This document shows, piece after piece, positions 15,674 to 24,564 of a stretch of 37,134 nt of DNA. The notes under the pieces were generated by a model, which worked only from the letters and a program-made list of their open reading frames with translations, did no database searches and had not been told where the DNA came from. Made by a program: the position numbers and the translations under genes. The stretch lies in assembly GCA_949373085.1 (NCBI GenBank), contig CASICJ010000017.1:1-37134 (forward strand), in the 5' to 3' direction. Source of the DNA: an uncultured Verrucomicrobiales bacterium. Its GTDB lineage: Bacteria; Verrucomicrobiota; Verrucomicrobiia; Verrucomicrobiales; Akkermansiaceae. The first letter of the stretch is position 1. Every line of letters starts with the position of its first letter.

Positions 15674-16645
15674 CTATGCTAGGCGCTGCAATTTTTGGTC
15701 TAGAAAATCAACGACGCGTTCGAAGGGATCAAAACCAAATACTTCTCCGATAGGCCGACGGAGATTGGAGTTGGCGTTGATGTCATAGAAGACACGGCGA
15801 CCATCTGGGGTTTCGAGATACTCGATTCCTGCGACATCCATCTTGGCGCTTTTGACAATTCGTTTCCCTGCTTCGAGAGCTTCAGCTGGAAGATCGGGGT
15901 AGGGATAGAATTCGACTGGTTGAGCGTCAGCTTCCTGAATTTCGGGAATAGCGCAGGCTCCTTCTTCTCCGGTCTCGGCTGGATTACATGCTTCGGAAGG
16001 GCAAAGATTGTAGCGGCCATGGGTGACGACTCGCATGGCATAGAGAAGTTCTTCTCCGAGAAATTCCATACGGACGATGCCAACGTCTGGATCATGAGGT
16101 AGATATTCCTGTAAGAGCAAGAGTTGGTCGGGATCCCAAAGGCTGGGATTCTTGGTGAGTAATTCGCGAAGTTCATCGAGGGAGTCGAGTTGATTCATGC
16201 GAGCACCGCTACCACCTTGTTCTGGTTTTAGCATTGCCGGGAAAGATAAGTCATTCCGCCTTGCCAAGGCCTCGGCGTCATTAAAAATGATAGAGCGGGG
16301 GTGATCGATCCCGAGTTCGTTGAGCTTAGCAATTTGCGCACTCTTTGAGAGTTCGAAGGAAAAGACATCGATGCCATTGAGAACTTCAGCTCCCTGTATT
16401 TGAAGGTTTTTGAGTAAGGCTAGCGTGAAAGGAACGACCCTCAGGCGGCCTCGGACGTAAGCACTCGGGCTTGCTTGGTTAAAATAGAGTCGAGCTTTTG
16501 GGAGATCGTGTCCGCCAAATGCCGCAGATTTAAGATCATATTTTTCATAAGAAATCTCGCGTCGGTCGAGGACATCAAAGAGTGGTTTTTGCCAGGCCTC
16601 ATTTTCAAAGAGGACGACGAGATCTAGAGCGGGAGAGGCTACCAT
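15674..16645 (-). CDS. ATP-grasp family ligase (RimK-like)
   Basis: 323 residues from the ATG at 16645; the frame continues upstream to a TTG at 16720, which I judge less likely. Three-part ATP-grasp layout: an N-terminal Rossmann-like part (V-V-L-F-E-N-E-A-W, A-R-L-Y-F-N-Q-A-S-P-S), the ATP-binding part with F-P-A-M-L-K-P-E-Q-G-G-S-G-A (lysine plus glycine loop) and L-L-L-L-Q-E-Y-L-P, and the metal-binding C-terminal part with G-I-E-Y-L-E-T and V-F-Y-D-I-N-A-N-S-N, the usual acidic/Asn ligands. Such enzymes form an amide or thioester bond through an acyl-phosphate. A cysteine-bearing insert (N-L-C-P-S-E-A-C-N-P, later G-A-C-A-I-P) lies before the last strands. Substrates are unknown. It converges with the TIM barrel gene, and the 234 bases between them show no clear terminator. 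Confidence 0.82.
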   Translation of the reverse strand: MVASPALDLVVLFENEAWQKPLFDVLDRREISYEKYDLKSAAFGGHDLPKARLYFNQASPSAYVRGRLRVVPFTLALLKNLQIQGAEVLNGIDVFSFELSKSAQIAKLNELGIDHPRSIIFNDAEALARRNDLSFPAMLKPEQGGSGARMNQLDSLDELRELLTKNPSLWDPDQLLLLQEYLPHDPDVGIVRMEFLGEELLYAMRVVTHGRYNLCPSEACNPAETGEEGACAIPEIQEADAQPVEFYPYPDLPAEALEAGKRIVKSAKMDVAGIEYLETPDGRRVFYDINANSNLRRPIGEVFGFDPFERVVDFLDQKLQRLA

Positions 16646-16796
16646 AAGTGCCGGACAATTGGCAATTTGAGGTGAAAGTCGATCTCGATTTCCTTGTTTT
16701 TGAAAGTCCCGGAACAGCAAGTGTTTCGCGAGACGAGAGACGGATAGGGATTTACTTTTGGCGGAGAGGGAAGCCGGGGCTGTGTTTGAGAGTAGA

Positions 16797-18176
16797 TTAG
16801 TCCAATGCTAGCTCGACTTGATTTTGGAAAAGCTCCAAATCGGGGTCATCGACGTCTTTCATCCAATGCCACAGGGCCTTGGTCATGGCGCTGACTCGGC
16901 TCGATTGATTGTCACCCGATTTATCAAGTAGGTTCTTTAGGCAATCGGGGTCTTTTTTTAGGTCATAGAGTTCCTCGCGAGTGCGATGGAGATAGAAATC
17001 AGCGCGAGCACGGACTTTCGGACTTTTAGCATTCTTCATCGCCTTAAAGGTGAGGCCGCTCATTGATTCGTTGCGAAACTGCGTCTTACCATCCGACCAT
17101 CCGTTCCAGATATAGAGGAAGTCACCATTATTGATGGCGCGCATTGGCAGATGTTTCCGAGAGTAGGGGCGCTCATGGAAGGTGAATACCTGATTGCGAT
17201 TTGCTTGTTTGACACCCTTCATAAGAGGGAGCAAGGAAAGCCCGTTGGCACCTTGTAGATTCTCGACACCGGCGGCAGCGAGAAAGGTCGGGGCGACATC
17301 GATAGTGCTGACGAAATTCTTCTTATCGGTCGCACCGGATTTGATGTGGCCAGGCCAGCGGAGAATGAAGGGGGTGATGTTCGAAGCGAGGTAGCAATTG
17401 GTCTTCGCATAGGGTAGAGGCATGCCGTGATCGCTCAAGAAGAGGACCAAGGTGTTGTCGGCTTGGCCGCTTTTTTTTAACTCATCGAGGATCGCTCCCA
17501 CCACCTGATCGGCACGAGCGACGGATTGAAAATAGGTTGCTAATTCGGTTCGAATTTCAGGAAGATCTGGAAGGAAGCCGGGCACCGGAACTTGTTTTGG
17601 ATCGATTTGTCGAGGGAACGGGATCTTTTTGAAGGTATCGCCCTTCGCCCCGGCAAAGGGACGGTGCGGGTCGGCGGCGTTGGCCATGATGAAGAATGGT
17701 TTGTCGGCGTCATTGGCTTCTTCGATGGCAGCGCGGACGGCCTTGGCATAGGCGCCGGCACTGCGGCCTCCGCCGAGATCTTTTTGTTTATCAATTCGGT
17801 GGAAGGCTTTGTGACGAGAGGGCACCACGTGGATTTCTTTACCGATCAGACTATTGTAGTAGCCGGCTTTCTCAAGCGCTTCGGGCAGGCTGGGCACTTC
17901 GGGGTTAATTTTGTCGAACCCGAGTGCGCCGTTGCTTTGTGGATAGCGGCCGGTCATCAGGACGGCGCGACAAGGCATGCAGATGGCGACGTTCACGAAG
18001 CCACGGTCGAAGCGAATGCCTTCAGCGGAAAGTCGGTCGATGTTTGGAGTGATATTCTTGATTGAGCAGCCGTAGGAGCCGATCGAGTCACGATTCATAT
18101 CATCGACGGTGATCAGGAGAAGGTTCGGTTTTGCGGCGAGAGAGGTGAAGTAAGCAAAGAAGAGTAGAAGACGCAT
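16797..18176 (-). CDS. Secreted S1-family sulfatase (heparan N-sulfatase-like type) with C-M-P-C-R motif
   Basis: 459 residues with a short signal peptide (about 1-15). D25-D26 in T-V-D-D-M-N-R-D provide metal ligands. C66 in C-M-P-C-R, followed by A-V-L-M-T-G-R-Y-P-Q, is a canonical C-x-P-x-R formylglycine motif. K113/H116 in I-G-K-E-I-H, A-D-P-H-R-P-F, and F-L-S-D-H-G-M-P complete the site. The S-D-H-G in place of S-D-N-G and the short length suggest a sulfatase of the N-sulfoglucosamine sulfohydrolase group rather than the large arylsulfatase group. The substrate remains a guess. It follows the ATP-grasp gene's 5' end on the same strand, with 151 bases between them and no sign of co-regulation. 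The upstream 240 bases are shared with the divergent LamG-like gene. Confidence 0.9.
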   Translation of the reverse strand: MRLLLFFAYFTSLAAKPNLLLITVDDMNRDSIGSYGCSIKNITPNIDRLSAEGIRFDRGFVNVAICMPCRAVLMTGRYPQSNGALGFDKINPEVPSLPEALEKAGYYNSLIGKEIHVVPSRHKAFHRIDKQKDLGGGRSAGAYAKAVRAAIEEANDADKPFFIMANAADPHRPFAGAKGDTFKKIPFPRQIDPKQVPVPGFLPDLPEIRTELATYFQSVARADQVVGAILDELKKSGQADNTLVLFLSDHGMPLPYAKTNCYLASNITPFILRWPGHIKSGATDKKNFVSTIDVAPTFLAAAGVENLQGANGLSLLPLMKGVKQANRNQVFTFHERPYSRKHLPMRAINNGDFLYIWNGWSDGKTQFRNESMSGLTFKAMKNAKSPKVRARADFYLHRTREELYDLKKDPDCLKNLLDKSGDNQSSRVSAMTKALWHWMKDVDDPDLELFQNQVELALD

Positions 18177-18416
18177 GAGGCATGAAATTTAGATAGAAAA
18201 CCGTTTGCCTTCGTTATCAGGTCTGGCCGAGGCATTGGGAGGCTAAGGACGGAATTAAAAACTGTGTATGCCCACCCTGCAATAGCCGAATCCTAATGCA
18301 GACACGATCAAGGATTATCTTTGTGGAAAGAACTCTTCCGTCCTGAGTATCCGTCGCTTAATGATTATCTAAAGGACAGGTTGCTCTGGGCTCTGTGATT
18401 TTGTTACACCCACAAG

Positions 18417-19352
18417 ATGAAAACTCTCTCTTCCTCTGTTCTTTCCGGAATTCGTCTGGGAACCGCTACTCTAAGTGCTATTCTCACTGGCGCTGCTTCA
18501 TCGGAAACCGTGAGTGTGAGTTCTCTAGCTGATTTGGGGGCTCCTTCCGAGACTGTGAATACGACCGGGCAATACGCGACTTACTCGAATCGGAATGTTG
18601 GTGATGTCACTCAGGTTAATACAAAGGACGCTACCTTTGCCGTCTTGATTGATTTCATCGCAGGTGATAGTGCCGTTAATGGTGTCATCTGGGAGACCGG
18701 AGGGGCCACAATTGGAGTAAGCGTTTCTTACAATCAAGCTGCAGCTACTGTGAGCGTGTATCATTCATCGAATGGTGGAAATGCCTTGGGGGTAGTTACT
18801 CATAATTTGACTGAAGCGCAGATTTCAGGGGGAGACGTCGAAGTTGTGTGGGCATACGATGCTAGCGAAATCGAATGGGAGCTCTTTGTTGATGGAGTCA
18901 GTTGTGGAACGACTTCCGATACGACTGCAGTGAACAGTCAGAACAACTGGAGCGGAGGAAACGCGGCTGGGCTTAGTATCTACGGAGGAAACTTTGCTGC
19001 TGGAAATGGTGATAATACGAACCTTGCAGCGATTGCTAATCTTGGAGACACTGCAACGATTAATTTAGCCAGTGGACTTCGTTTTTGGGCAGGAACGGAC
19101 ACAGCCCTTTCCAAGCCAACCGAGAAGCCCGAACTCCAGATTGAGACGGTGGCGGTTGCTGAAGACGGAATGACGATCACTTGGAATGGGCAGGATGGAG
19201 AGGTTTACCAAGTTTGGCGGTCTTCTGATTTGGAGAGTTGGGTCGAACTAGATGATAGTATATTAGCGGGCCCCGAGGGGGGCAGTTATCTTGTCGAGGG
19301 AGAGGGATTGATCCCAGGACGAATGTTTTTGCAAGTTCGCCAATTTGAGTAG
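18417..19352 (+). CDS. Secreted LamG-like protein with shared C-terminal beta module
   Basis: 311 residues. The signal peptide (about 1-29) has a long n-region and ends near G-A-A-S-S. Residues about 60-235 have a concanavalin/LamG-like layout: A-T-F-A-V-L-I-D-F-I-A-G-D, G-V-I-W-E-T-G-G, G-V-S-V-S-Y, V-E-V-V-W-A-Y-D and W-E-L-F-V-D-G-V. The C-terminal ~75 residues are the recurrent module (I-T-W ... Y-Q-V-W-R-S-S-D-L-E-S-W ... F-L-Q-V-R). No enzyme motif is visible. It probably binds carbohydrate or protein outside the cell. It stands 162 bases before the CotH gene on the same strand, and no terminator is obvious between them. Confidence 0.75.
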   Translation: MKTLSSSVLSGIRLGTATLSAILTGAASSETVSVSSLADLGAPSETVNTTGQYATYSNRNVGDVTQVNTKDATFAVLIDFIAGDSAVNGVIWETGGATIGVSVSYNQAAATVSVYHSSNGGNALGVVTHNLTEAQISGGDVEVVWAYDASEIEWELFVDGVSCGTTSDTTAVNSQNNWSGGNAAGLSIYGGNFAAGNGDNTNLAAIANLGDTATINLASGLRFWAGTDTALSKPTEKPELQIETVAVAEDGMTITWNGQDGEVYQVWRSSDLESWVELDDSILAGPEGGSYLVEGEGLIPGRMFLQVRQFE

Positions 19353-19514
19353 GGCGGTATTGACTTTTATTGATTTATCCAAGCGAGCGCTTCCAAATTC
19401 ACTCGTCAGGGAAGGGGCCTGAAGGCGCTTTTAGATTATAGCGGATGGTGGAGGAGGGAGGTTCTCGTTCATGGGGCATTCATTTTCAATCGGTATCCTT
19501 CTTCATCTAGCTCA

Positions 19515-21056
19515 ATGAAACCTCTCTATTTTCCTTCAAACTGGTCAATGACTCTAACGATCCTTGCTGCCATTTCTCTTTCTCTTCCCCTCGTATTTGG
19601 AGAGGAGAAAAAGGCCTCTCCTGATCAGGATAAATCCAACGACTTCTGGAGTTCCGTTTACGAAGATAATCACGTCGTGGAAATTGATATTTCCCTCACC
19701 AAGGAAGCCTGGGAGTCCATGCAACCTGCTCAAAACGAACGCGGAAGAGGTGGCCCCCCGCGAGGAGGAGTTCTTCCCGACGGCCCGTCACGTGGTCGGT
19801 CCCGGCGCCCTGATGGCCCACCTCCCGGCGGTGGTGGGGGAAGAGGCGGAGCCGGAACAAGCTTCGAATATGTCAAAGCCGACATCACGATTGATGGCGA
19901 AAAATTCGGAGACGCTGGTCTTCGGTTTAAAGGAAACTCTTCTTACCGCTTCTCTTCTGATGGGCTCAAAAGACCTCTGAAAATCGACACCAACCGCTTT
20001 GTCACCGGACAAAAACTTCACGGCCGGACCAAATTCAATTTGTCGAACTCCTATCTCGATCCCGCCTTCATGAAGGAGAAACTTGCTTACGAGGTCTACC
20101 ATGCGGCTGGAATCCCGACACCGGGCACGGGTTGGGCCAAAGTGAGCCTTTCCATCGAGGGTGAACTAGAGAAAAAGAATCTGGGTATCTATGTCCTCAT
20201 CGAGCAAGTGGATGAAAACTACTTGGAGCGCAAGTTCGGTGAAAAATCGAAGGATAGCCTCCTCATGAAACCTGAGAGCTCTCCTAATTGGCAACACCCC
20301 GGTGATGAGACCGAACAATATAAGGAGGTTTTCAACATCAAGGAAGGGGAAGATAATAAAGAGCAGATCACCCAATTCGGTGACTTTCTTAGCCTCATTG
20401 GGGAGGTGTCCGATACTGAGTTTTGCAAACAGGTTGGCGAAAAAATGGACCTCGATTTTTATGCGGGCTACCTCGCCGCCACTAGCCTCCTCGCCAGTTT
20501 AGACAGCTACATTGGAGCGCCTCACAATTACTATTTGATGGTTGATCAGGCCGATAATAAGGTCCGTCTTTTTCCATGGGATGTTAACGAGGCCTTTGGA
20601 ACCTTCACCATGGGGACGACTCCCGAGAAGCTCGCCGAGTGGGATATCACGCGGCCCTGGACCTCTAATATTCCTCTCTTGGAGCGCCTCTTTACTAATA
20701 AGGATTTTTCCAAGCTCTACCAAGAAAAGTTGAACGAGCTCATGAAGGGTCCCTTCACCGAGAAAAATCTTTATGAGCGAGTAGATATTTTCACGAAGGC
20801 CCTCAAACCGTATCTTAGCAAAAAAGAGCAAATCGCATTTCGTATGGGGATTGAAGGCGATAGCTCCGGAAAAAACTCCGCTGTTGAACGTGATATATTT
20901 GCCATTAAGCCCTTTATTAAATGGCGTATTAGGTCAGTCAAAGCTCAGCTCGCAGGGAAGAGCAAAGGAGTGAAAATCGAGGGTCGTGGTGGTCGTGGTG
21001 GTCGTCCCCCCCGTCGTCAGGCGCCACGGGAAGAGTCAAGACCACCCAAAGATTAA
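19515..21056 (+). CDS. CotH family kinase-like protein with Gly/Arg/Pro-rich inserts
   Basis: 513 residues with a signal peptide (about 1-29), so it acts outside the cytoplasm. CotH proteins are atypical protein kinases, and in Bacillus CotH phosphorylates spore-coat proteins. The family marks are all here: V-V-E-I-D-I-S-L near residue 55, G-L-R-F-K-G-N-S-S-Y-R near 137, K-F-N-L-S-N-S-Y-L-D-P-A-F-M-K-E-K near 173, N-L-G-I-Y-V-L-I-E-Q-V-D near 223 and R-L-F-P-W-D-V-N-E-A-F-G near 352, which contains the likely metal-binding Asp/Asn. A low-complexity insert rich in G, R and P spans about 74-117, and the C-terminus is a basic R-G-G repeat tail. It is the first gene of a same-strand set with two YHYH proteins and the MbnP-MbnH fusion. 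Its kinase substrate is unknown; the YHYH proteins are reasonable candidates. Confidence 0.88.
   Translation: MKPLYFPSNWSMTLTILAAISLSLPLVFGEEKKASPDQDKSNDFWSSVYEDNHVVEIDISLTKEAWESMQPAQNERGRGGPPRGGVLPDGPSRGRSRRPDGPPPGGGGGRGGAGTSFEYVKADITIDGEKFGDAGLRFKGNSSYRFSSDGLKRPLKIDTNRFVTGQKLHGRTKFNLSNSYLDPAFMKEKLAYEVYHAAGIPTPGTGWAKVSLSIEGELEKKNLGIYVLIEQVDENYLERKFGEKSKDSLLMKPESSPNWQHPGDETEQYKEVFNIKEGEDNKEQITQFGDFLSLIGEVSDTEFCKQVGEKMDLDFYAGYLAATSLLASLDSYIGAPHNYYLMVDQADNKVRLFPWDVNEAFGTFTMGTTPEKLAEWDITRPWTSNIPLLERLFTNKDFSKLYQEKLNELMKGPFTEKNLYERVDIFTKALKPYLSKKEQIAFRMGIEGDSSGKNSAVERDIFAIKPFIKWRIRSVKAQLAGKSKGVKIEGRGGRGGRPPRRQAPREESRPPKD
20982..21008 (+). repeat. 9-bp tandem repeat encoding the R-G-G tail of the CotH protein
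   Basis: G-G-T-C-G-T-G-G-T occurs twice in a row (20982-20990, 20991-20999), followed by a partial third copy (21000-21008). In frame it encodes G-R-G repeated, giving a basic low-complexity C-terminus. Confidence 0.8.
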
Positions 21057-21238
21057 TATTACGCTCTAGCAGGATGGGCTTTGCGCGCGCTTCATGATGA
21101 ATTTAGAAGAAGGATTTTTTTGGTGGAATCGTTTGGACTTCATCTTTGATGCTCGTCCCGCTCTGGCGCAATTCATCGGCCACCAAAAATTAAAGCGGCG
21201 CCCTTAAGCCCTCAACCACCAGGCCAAAACTAAGACCT

Positions 21239-24200
21239 ATGAAAAATCTTAATCTAAATAATGCTGTTATCAGTCTAGCTTCTGGTGGAACACCACAAGG
21301 TCTGAAGAAGTATTGCCTAGGCATACTATGCCTCTTCCTTCCTGCCGCGCTCTCCGCTGATCCACGCCTCTCATCTTGGGCCACTGTTAATTCTGGCCAA
21401 TACGCTCGACTCTACGAGACCAAAGAAGCCGAAGCGTCAAACCAATCTGTTGTCACTTGGTTTCGGGGACGAGGAAATCAAAGCTTACCGACCTATGCTG
21501 ATATTCATGAGATTTCTTATTCAAATGATTGGGTCTATATCCGAACGACCGGGCTATCTTCCCATTTGATGGGCCCATGGTATCTCAATGCCGCCAAAAC
21601 CAATCTTTTTCCAAACTACCCAAGCAACCGTTCCATTCTTTACCGTATCCCTCGGACCCCGACTATCCCCACCAACAAAATCGGCACGAGTCTCGGAACG
21701 ATCGGGCGCTACGTTAATGGGGTCTCCATGTTTGATTCTCGGGATGCTTTTTCTTACTCGAACAGCAATTCTACAGACTCAAGGCCAAACAATGGCATCA
21801 CCGGAGATGGCATCTGGAATCGCGATGCCTATGTCAATGAATCGGTCACTTTCGATGCGGGGAATGCTCACCAAGCCGGCCCTACCTACCACTACCACGC
21901 GAACCCTCCTGGCCTTCGCCACCAACTTGGCGATAGCGTGGATCATGATTTCGAGACCAATACTTACACCGAAAATTTCAACTCCTACCACTCGCCCATT
22001 CTTGGTTGGGCTGCTGATGGCCTTCCGATCTACGGCCCCTATGCCTATTCGGATGCCAATAATCCTTCATCTATGGTCCGCCGTATGGTTTCAGGCTATC
22101 AAAAACGCGATGGGACAAATGGAACGACGAATCTTGCCACCACGGGGCGCACCACCCTTCCCGCTTGGGCTGCAACTTTCCAAAACCGAAATGCCAATCT
22201 TTCTACCAATCAACAGGGTCCACCTGTCAACAACGCCTACGTTCTTGGACGTTATATTGAAGACTACGATTTTCTAAATTCCGGCGACTTGGATCAGCAC
22301 AATGGTCGCCGATGTGTGACCCCTGAATTCCCCGGTGGCACCTATGCTTACTTCGTAACCATCGCAGCCGATGGCACTCCGGTGTTTCCCTACGCCATGG
22401 GGCGAGAATACTATGGCACTCCCGCCGGAGGAAACGTCAACTCTATCACTGAGCCTGTCACGCTCCTCTTTCAAGGTGGTGCAGAAAAGGGTTCTAGCAT
22501 TGACGCTATCCAGACTGGAAATGACGAGATCACCCTCACATGGAAGGCAGTGGAAGGTGGCTCCTACCAATTAGAAACATCACCTTCGCTCAGAGGTGGC
22601 AGCTGGAAGACCACCCTCTCCAGTGTCAATCCTGAGCAAGATAAACTCGTCGTTGACGATAAGACAGTAGCCCTTTCGAGGAATTTTTACCGGGTCAAAA
22701 AGGCCGCTGTTGCGCCCTATGATGATAGCGGATTCGTTGATAATAATACCTTCACGACCACTTATACGTTTCGCTTCTCAGCTAATCTGCCTCTTCCAGA
22801 AAATATTAACTCTCTCAGTGTTGGATCGCAAGAGGTCAGCCTCGCTAACATTTCATCGTACGATCGCTCCACCGGCATTGTTACCCTCTGTTTTAATAGT
22901 AGCACCTTACCCGATGGCGACCATCAAGCTGTCATTAATAGCACTCATATTTCAGAGAATTTCTTCTCTATTGGAGGGCAAAAAAATATCCTTCTTCTGA
23001 TCATTGATGATTGGGGGATTGACGCTTCTCCTTTCGATAATCCTACTGGGATAGCCCTTCCCAAACTTCCTAACATGGACGCTCTTGTGAGGCGAGGACT
23101 CCGCTTTACCCGATGCCACTCTCAGCCCCTTTGCTCGCCAACTCGCGCCACCATCCTCACTGGTCGCCACCCCTTTGAGCACACCGTTGGGAATCCCTCT
23201 GCTTCCTCGATTTTACCCACATCAGAGTTGACGCTGCCCGAAATTTTCACTGCCCAGAATTCTCGCTTTGGAATGGCTTCCTACGGGAAATGGCACTTAG
23301 GAGGAACAGTCAATGCGCCCTCAGTCCGTGGTGGATGGCCAGAATTTGCTGGGATCCGCCGAGGTGGTGTCACGAACTATACTCTCTGGGATAAACTAGA
23401 AAATGGAACCACCACTGAGGATGTGACTAGCTACACAACCACCGACCAAGTGAATGAAGGTACCGATTTTATTGTCTTTCAAGGAACCAATCCGTGGTTT
23501 CTCTGGATGGCCTTTAATGCTCCCCACACCCCCTTCCATAGCCCTCCTTCTAATCTTGCGCCAGTGGGCGGGTATTCCACCAGTGGCTCCTCGAATAGCG
23601 ATCAATACATTCGAGCTCTTGAAGCACTTGATACCGAGATTGGACGCCTTCTCACCGTCGTAGATCTTAATCGGACAAACGTTATCGTCATTGGAGACAA
23701 TGGGACTCCCGGCCAAGTCGTCCAGGCTCCTTTCGGGAATGGACATGCCAAGGGCGATCTCTACCAAGGCGGAATTCATGTTCCACTTTTTGCGGTTGGC
23801 CCTGATATCCGCATCACTGGAACGACTGACAAACTTGTCCACTGCGTAGATCTCTTCTCCACTATCCTCGACCTTGGAGGGATTGATGAAAGTGCCGCCA
23901 CGGTTGGAGTTTCGACCCACTCTCAAAGCCTTCTCCCCATCTTTCATGGGATTGATACAGCGAGCAGGTGCGTTATCGCAGAGAAATTCGGCGACAATAA
24001 TGGCAATGGACGAGCCCTCATCTCCGATGTCCACCCAGACTACAAGCTCATCATCTTTGGAGATAAAGATGACATCAGCGACACGCCCATCTTTGAACTT
24101 TATAACCTTCCGAGTGATGCAAACGAGCAAACCAACCTTCTTCTCTCTCCTCTCAGTAATGAAGCTCAATCTGCTTACGATCACCTTCTTGCCAAAGACC

Positions 24201-24520
24201 TTGCTCTTGGTGGTGGTTACTCTGACTCACCCGCAGGATCATTCGATACGATCTACATCGAGCTCCCCAACCGAACAGGCCCCACTAGCCCTCCCAATAA
24301 CCTTTCCGTTAACCCGACCGCGATCATAATCGATGGGCAATCAGCCTCCTTTGTCGCTCGGGAAGACAGCTCTGGGACAGCTCAAAGATACTGGGTGAAA
24401 TGTAGTCTGACACCTGGCACAGGCGGTCCCTTTACCTCTGCCACCGTCACATTTCCAAACAATCCAAATACCGGTGGTGCTCGCTCCTTCAACTCGACTC
24501 AAATTATTGCCAATCCCTAA
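21239..24520 (+). CDS. YHYH domain-S1 sulfatase fusion protein, secreted
   Basis: 1093 residues. A long n-region is followed by a signal helix (about 23-41). A YHYH domain (about 45-420) has the name-giving Y-H-Y-H at 217-220, preceded by F-D-A-G-N-A-H-Q, and later S-P-I-L-G-W-A-A-D-G-L-P-I-Y-G-P, G-Y-Q-K-R-D-G-T-N and C-V-T-P-E-F-P-G-G-T-Y-A-Y. Then come the shared beta module (about 425-495), an Ig-like segment (about 500-580) and a complete sulfatase (about 583-1000): I-I-D-D-W-G, C632 in C-S-P-T-R, G-K-W-H-L-G-G, N-A-P-H-T-P-F-H, I-G-D-N-G-T and G-H-A-K-G-D. The last ~80 residues are another beta domain. The sulfatase should be active if C632 is converted to formylglycine. What YHYH domains do is not established; the His-rich site suggests metal binding. 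It is the second gene of the CotH/YHYH/MbnPH set. Confidence 0.9.
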   Translation: MKNLNLNNAVISLASGGTPQGLKKYCLGILCLFLPAALSADPRLSSWATVNSGQYARLYETKEAEASNQSVVTWFRGRGNQSLPTYADIHEISYSNDWVYIRTTGLSSHLMGPWYLNAAKTNLFPNYPSNRSILYRIPRTPTIPTNKIGTSLGTIGRYVNGVSMFDSRDAFSYSNSNSTDSRPNNGITGDGIWNRDAYVNESVTFDAGNAHQAGPTYHYHANPPGLRHQLGDSVDHDFETNTYTENFNSYHSPILGWAADGLPIYGPYAYSDANNPSSMVRRMVSGYQKRDGTNGTTNLATTGRTTLPAWAATFQNRNANLSTNQQGPPVNNAYVLGRYIEDYDFLNSGDLDQHNGRRCVTPEFPGGTYAYFVTIAADGTPVFPYAMGREYYGTPAGGNVNSITEPVTLLFQGGAEKGSSIDAIQTGNDEITLTWKAVEGGSYQLETSPSLRGGSWKTTLSSVNPEQDKLVVDDKTVALSRNFYRVKKAAVAPYDDSGFVDNNTFTTTYTFRFSANLPLPENINSLSVGSQEVSLANISSYDRSTGIVTLCFNSSTLPDGDHQAVINSTHISENFFSIGGQKNILLLIIDDWGIDASPFDNPTGIALPKLPNMDALVRRGLRFTRCHSQPLCSPTRATILTGRHPFEHTVGNPSASSILPTSELTLPEIFTAQNSRFGMASYGKWHLGGTVNAPSVRGGWPEFAGIRRGGVTNYTLWDKLENGTTTEDVTSYTTTDQVNEGTDFIVFQGTNPWFLWMAFNAPHTPFHSPPSNLAPVGGYSTSGSSNSDQYIRALEALDTEIGRLLTVVDLNRTNVIVIGDNGTPGQVVQAPFGNGHAKGDLYQGGIHVPLFAVGPDIRITGTTDKLVHCVDLFSTILDLGGIDESAATVGVSTHSQSLLPIFHGIDTASRCVIAEKFGDNNGNGRALISDVHPDYKLIIFGDKDDISDTPIFELYNLPSDANEQTNLLLSPLSNEAQSAYDHLLAKDLALGGGYSDSPAGSFDTIYIELPNRTGPTSPPNNLSVNPTAIIIDGQSASFVAREDSSGTAQRYWVKCSLTPGTGGPFTSATVTFPNNPNTGGARSFNSTQIIANP

Positions 24521-24564
24521 TTCATCCGTGCTCCATATCGTCTGGGTAAAGTGAAACTATAAAA

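Noticed and set aside
23396-24184. 262-codon antisense ORF inside the YHYH-sulfatase gene
   Set aside because: Opposite conserved sulfatase sequence, no domain, and no start context.
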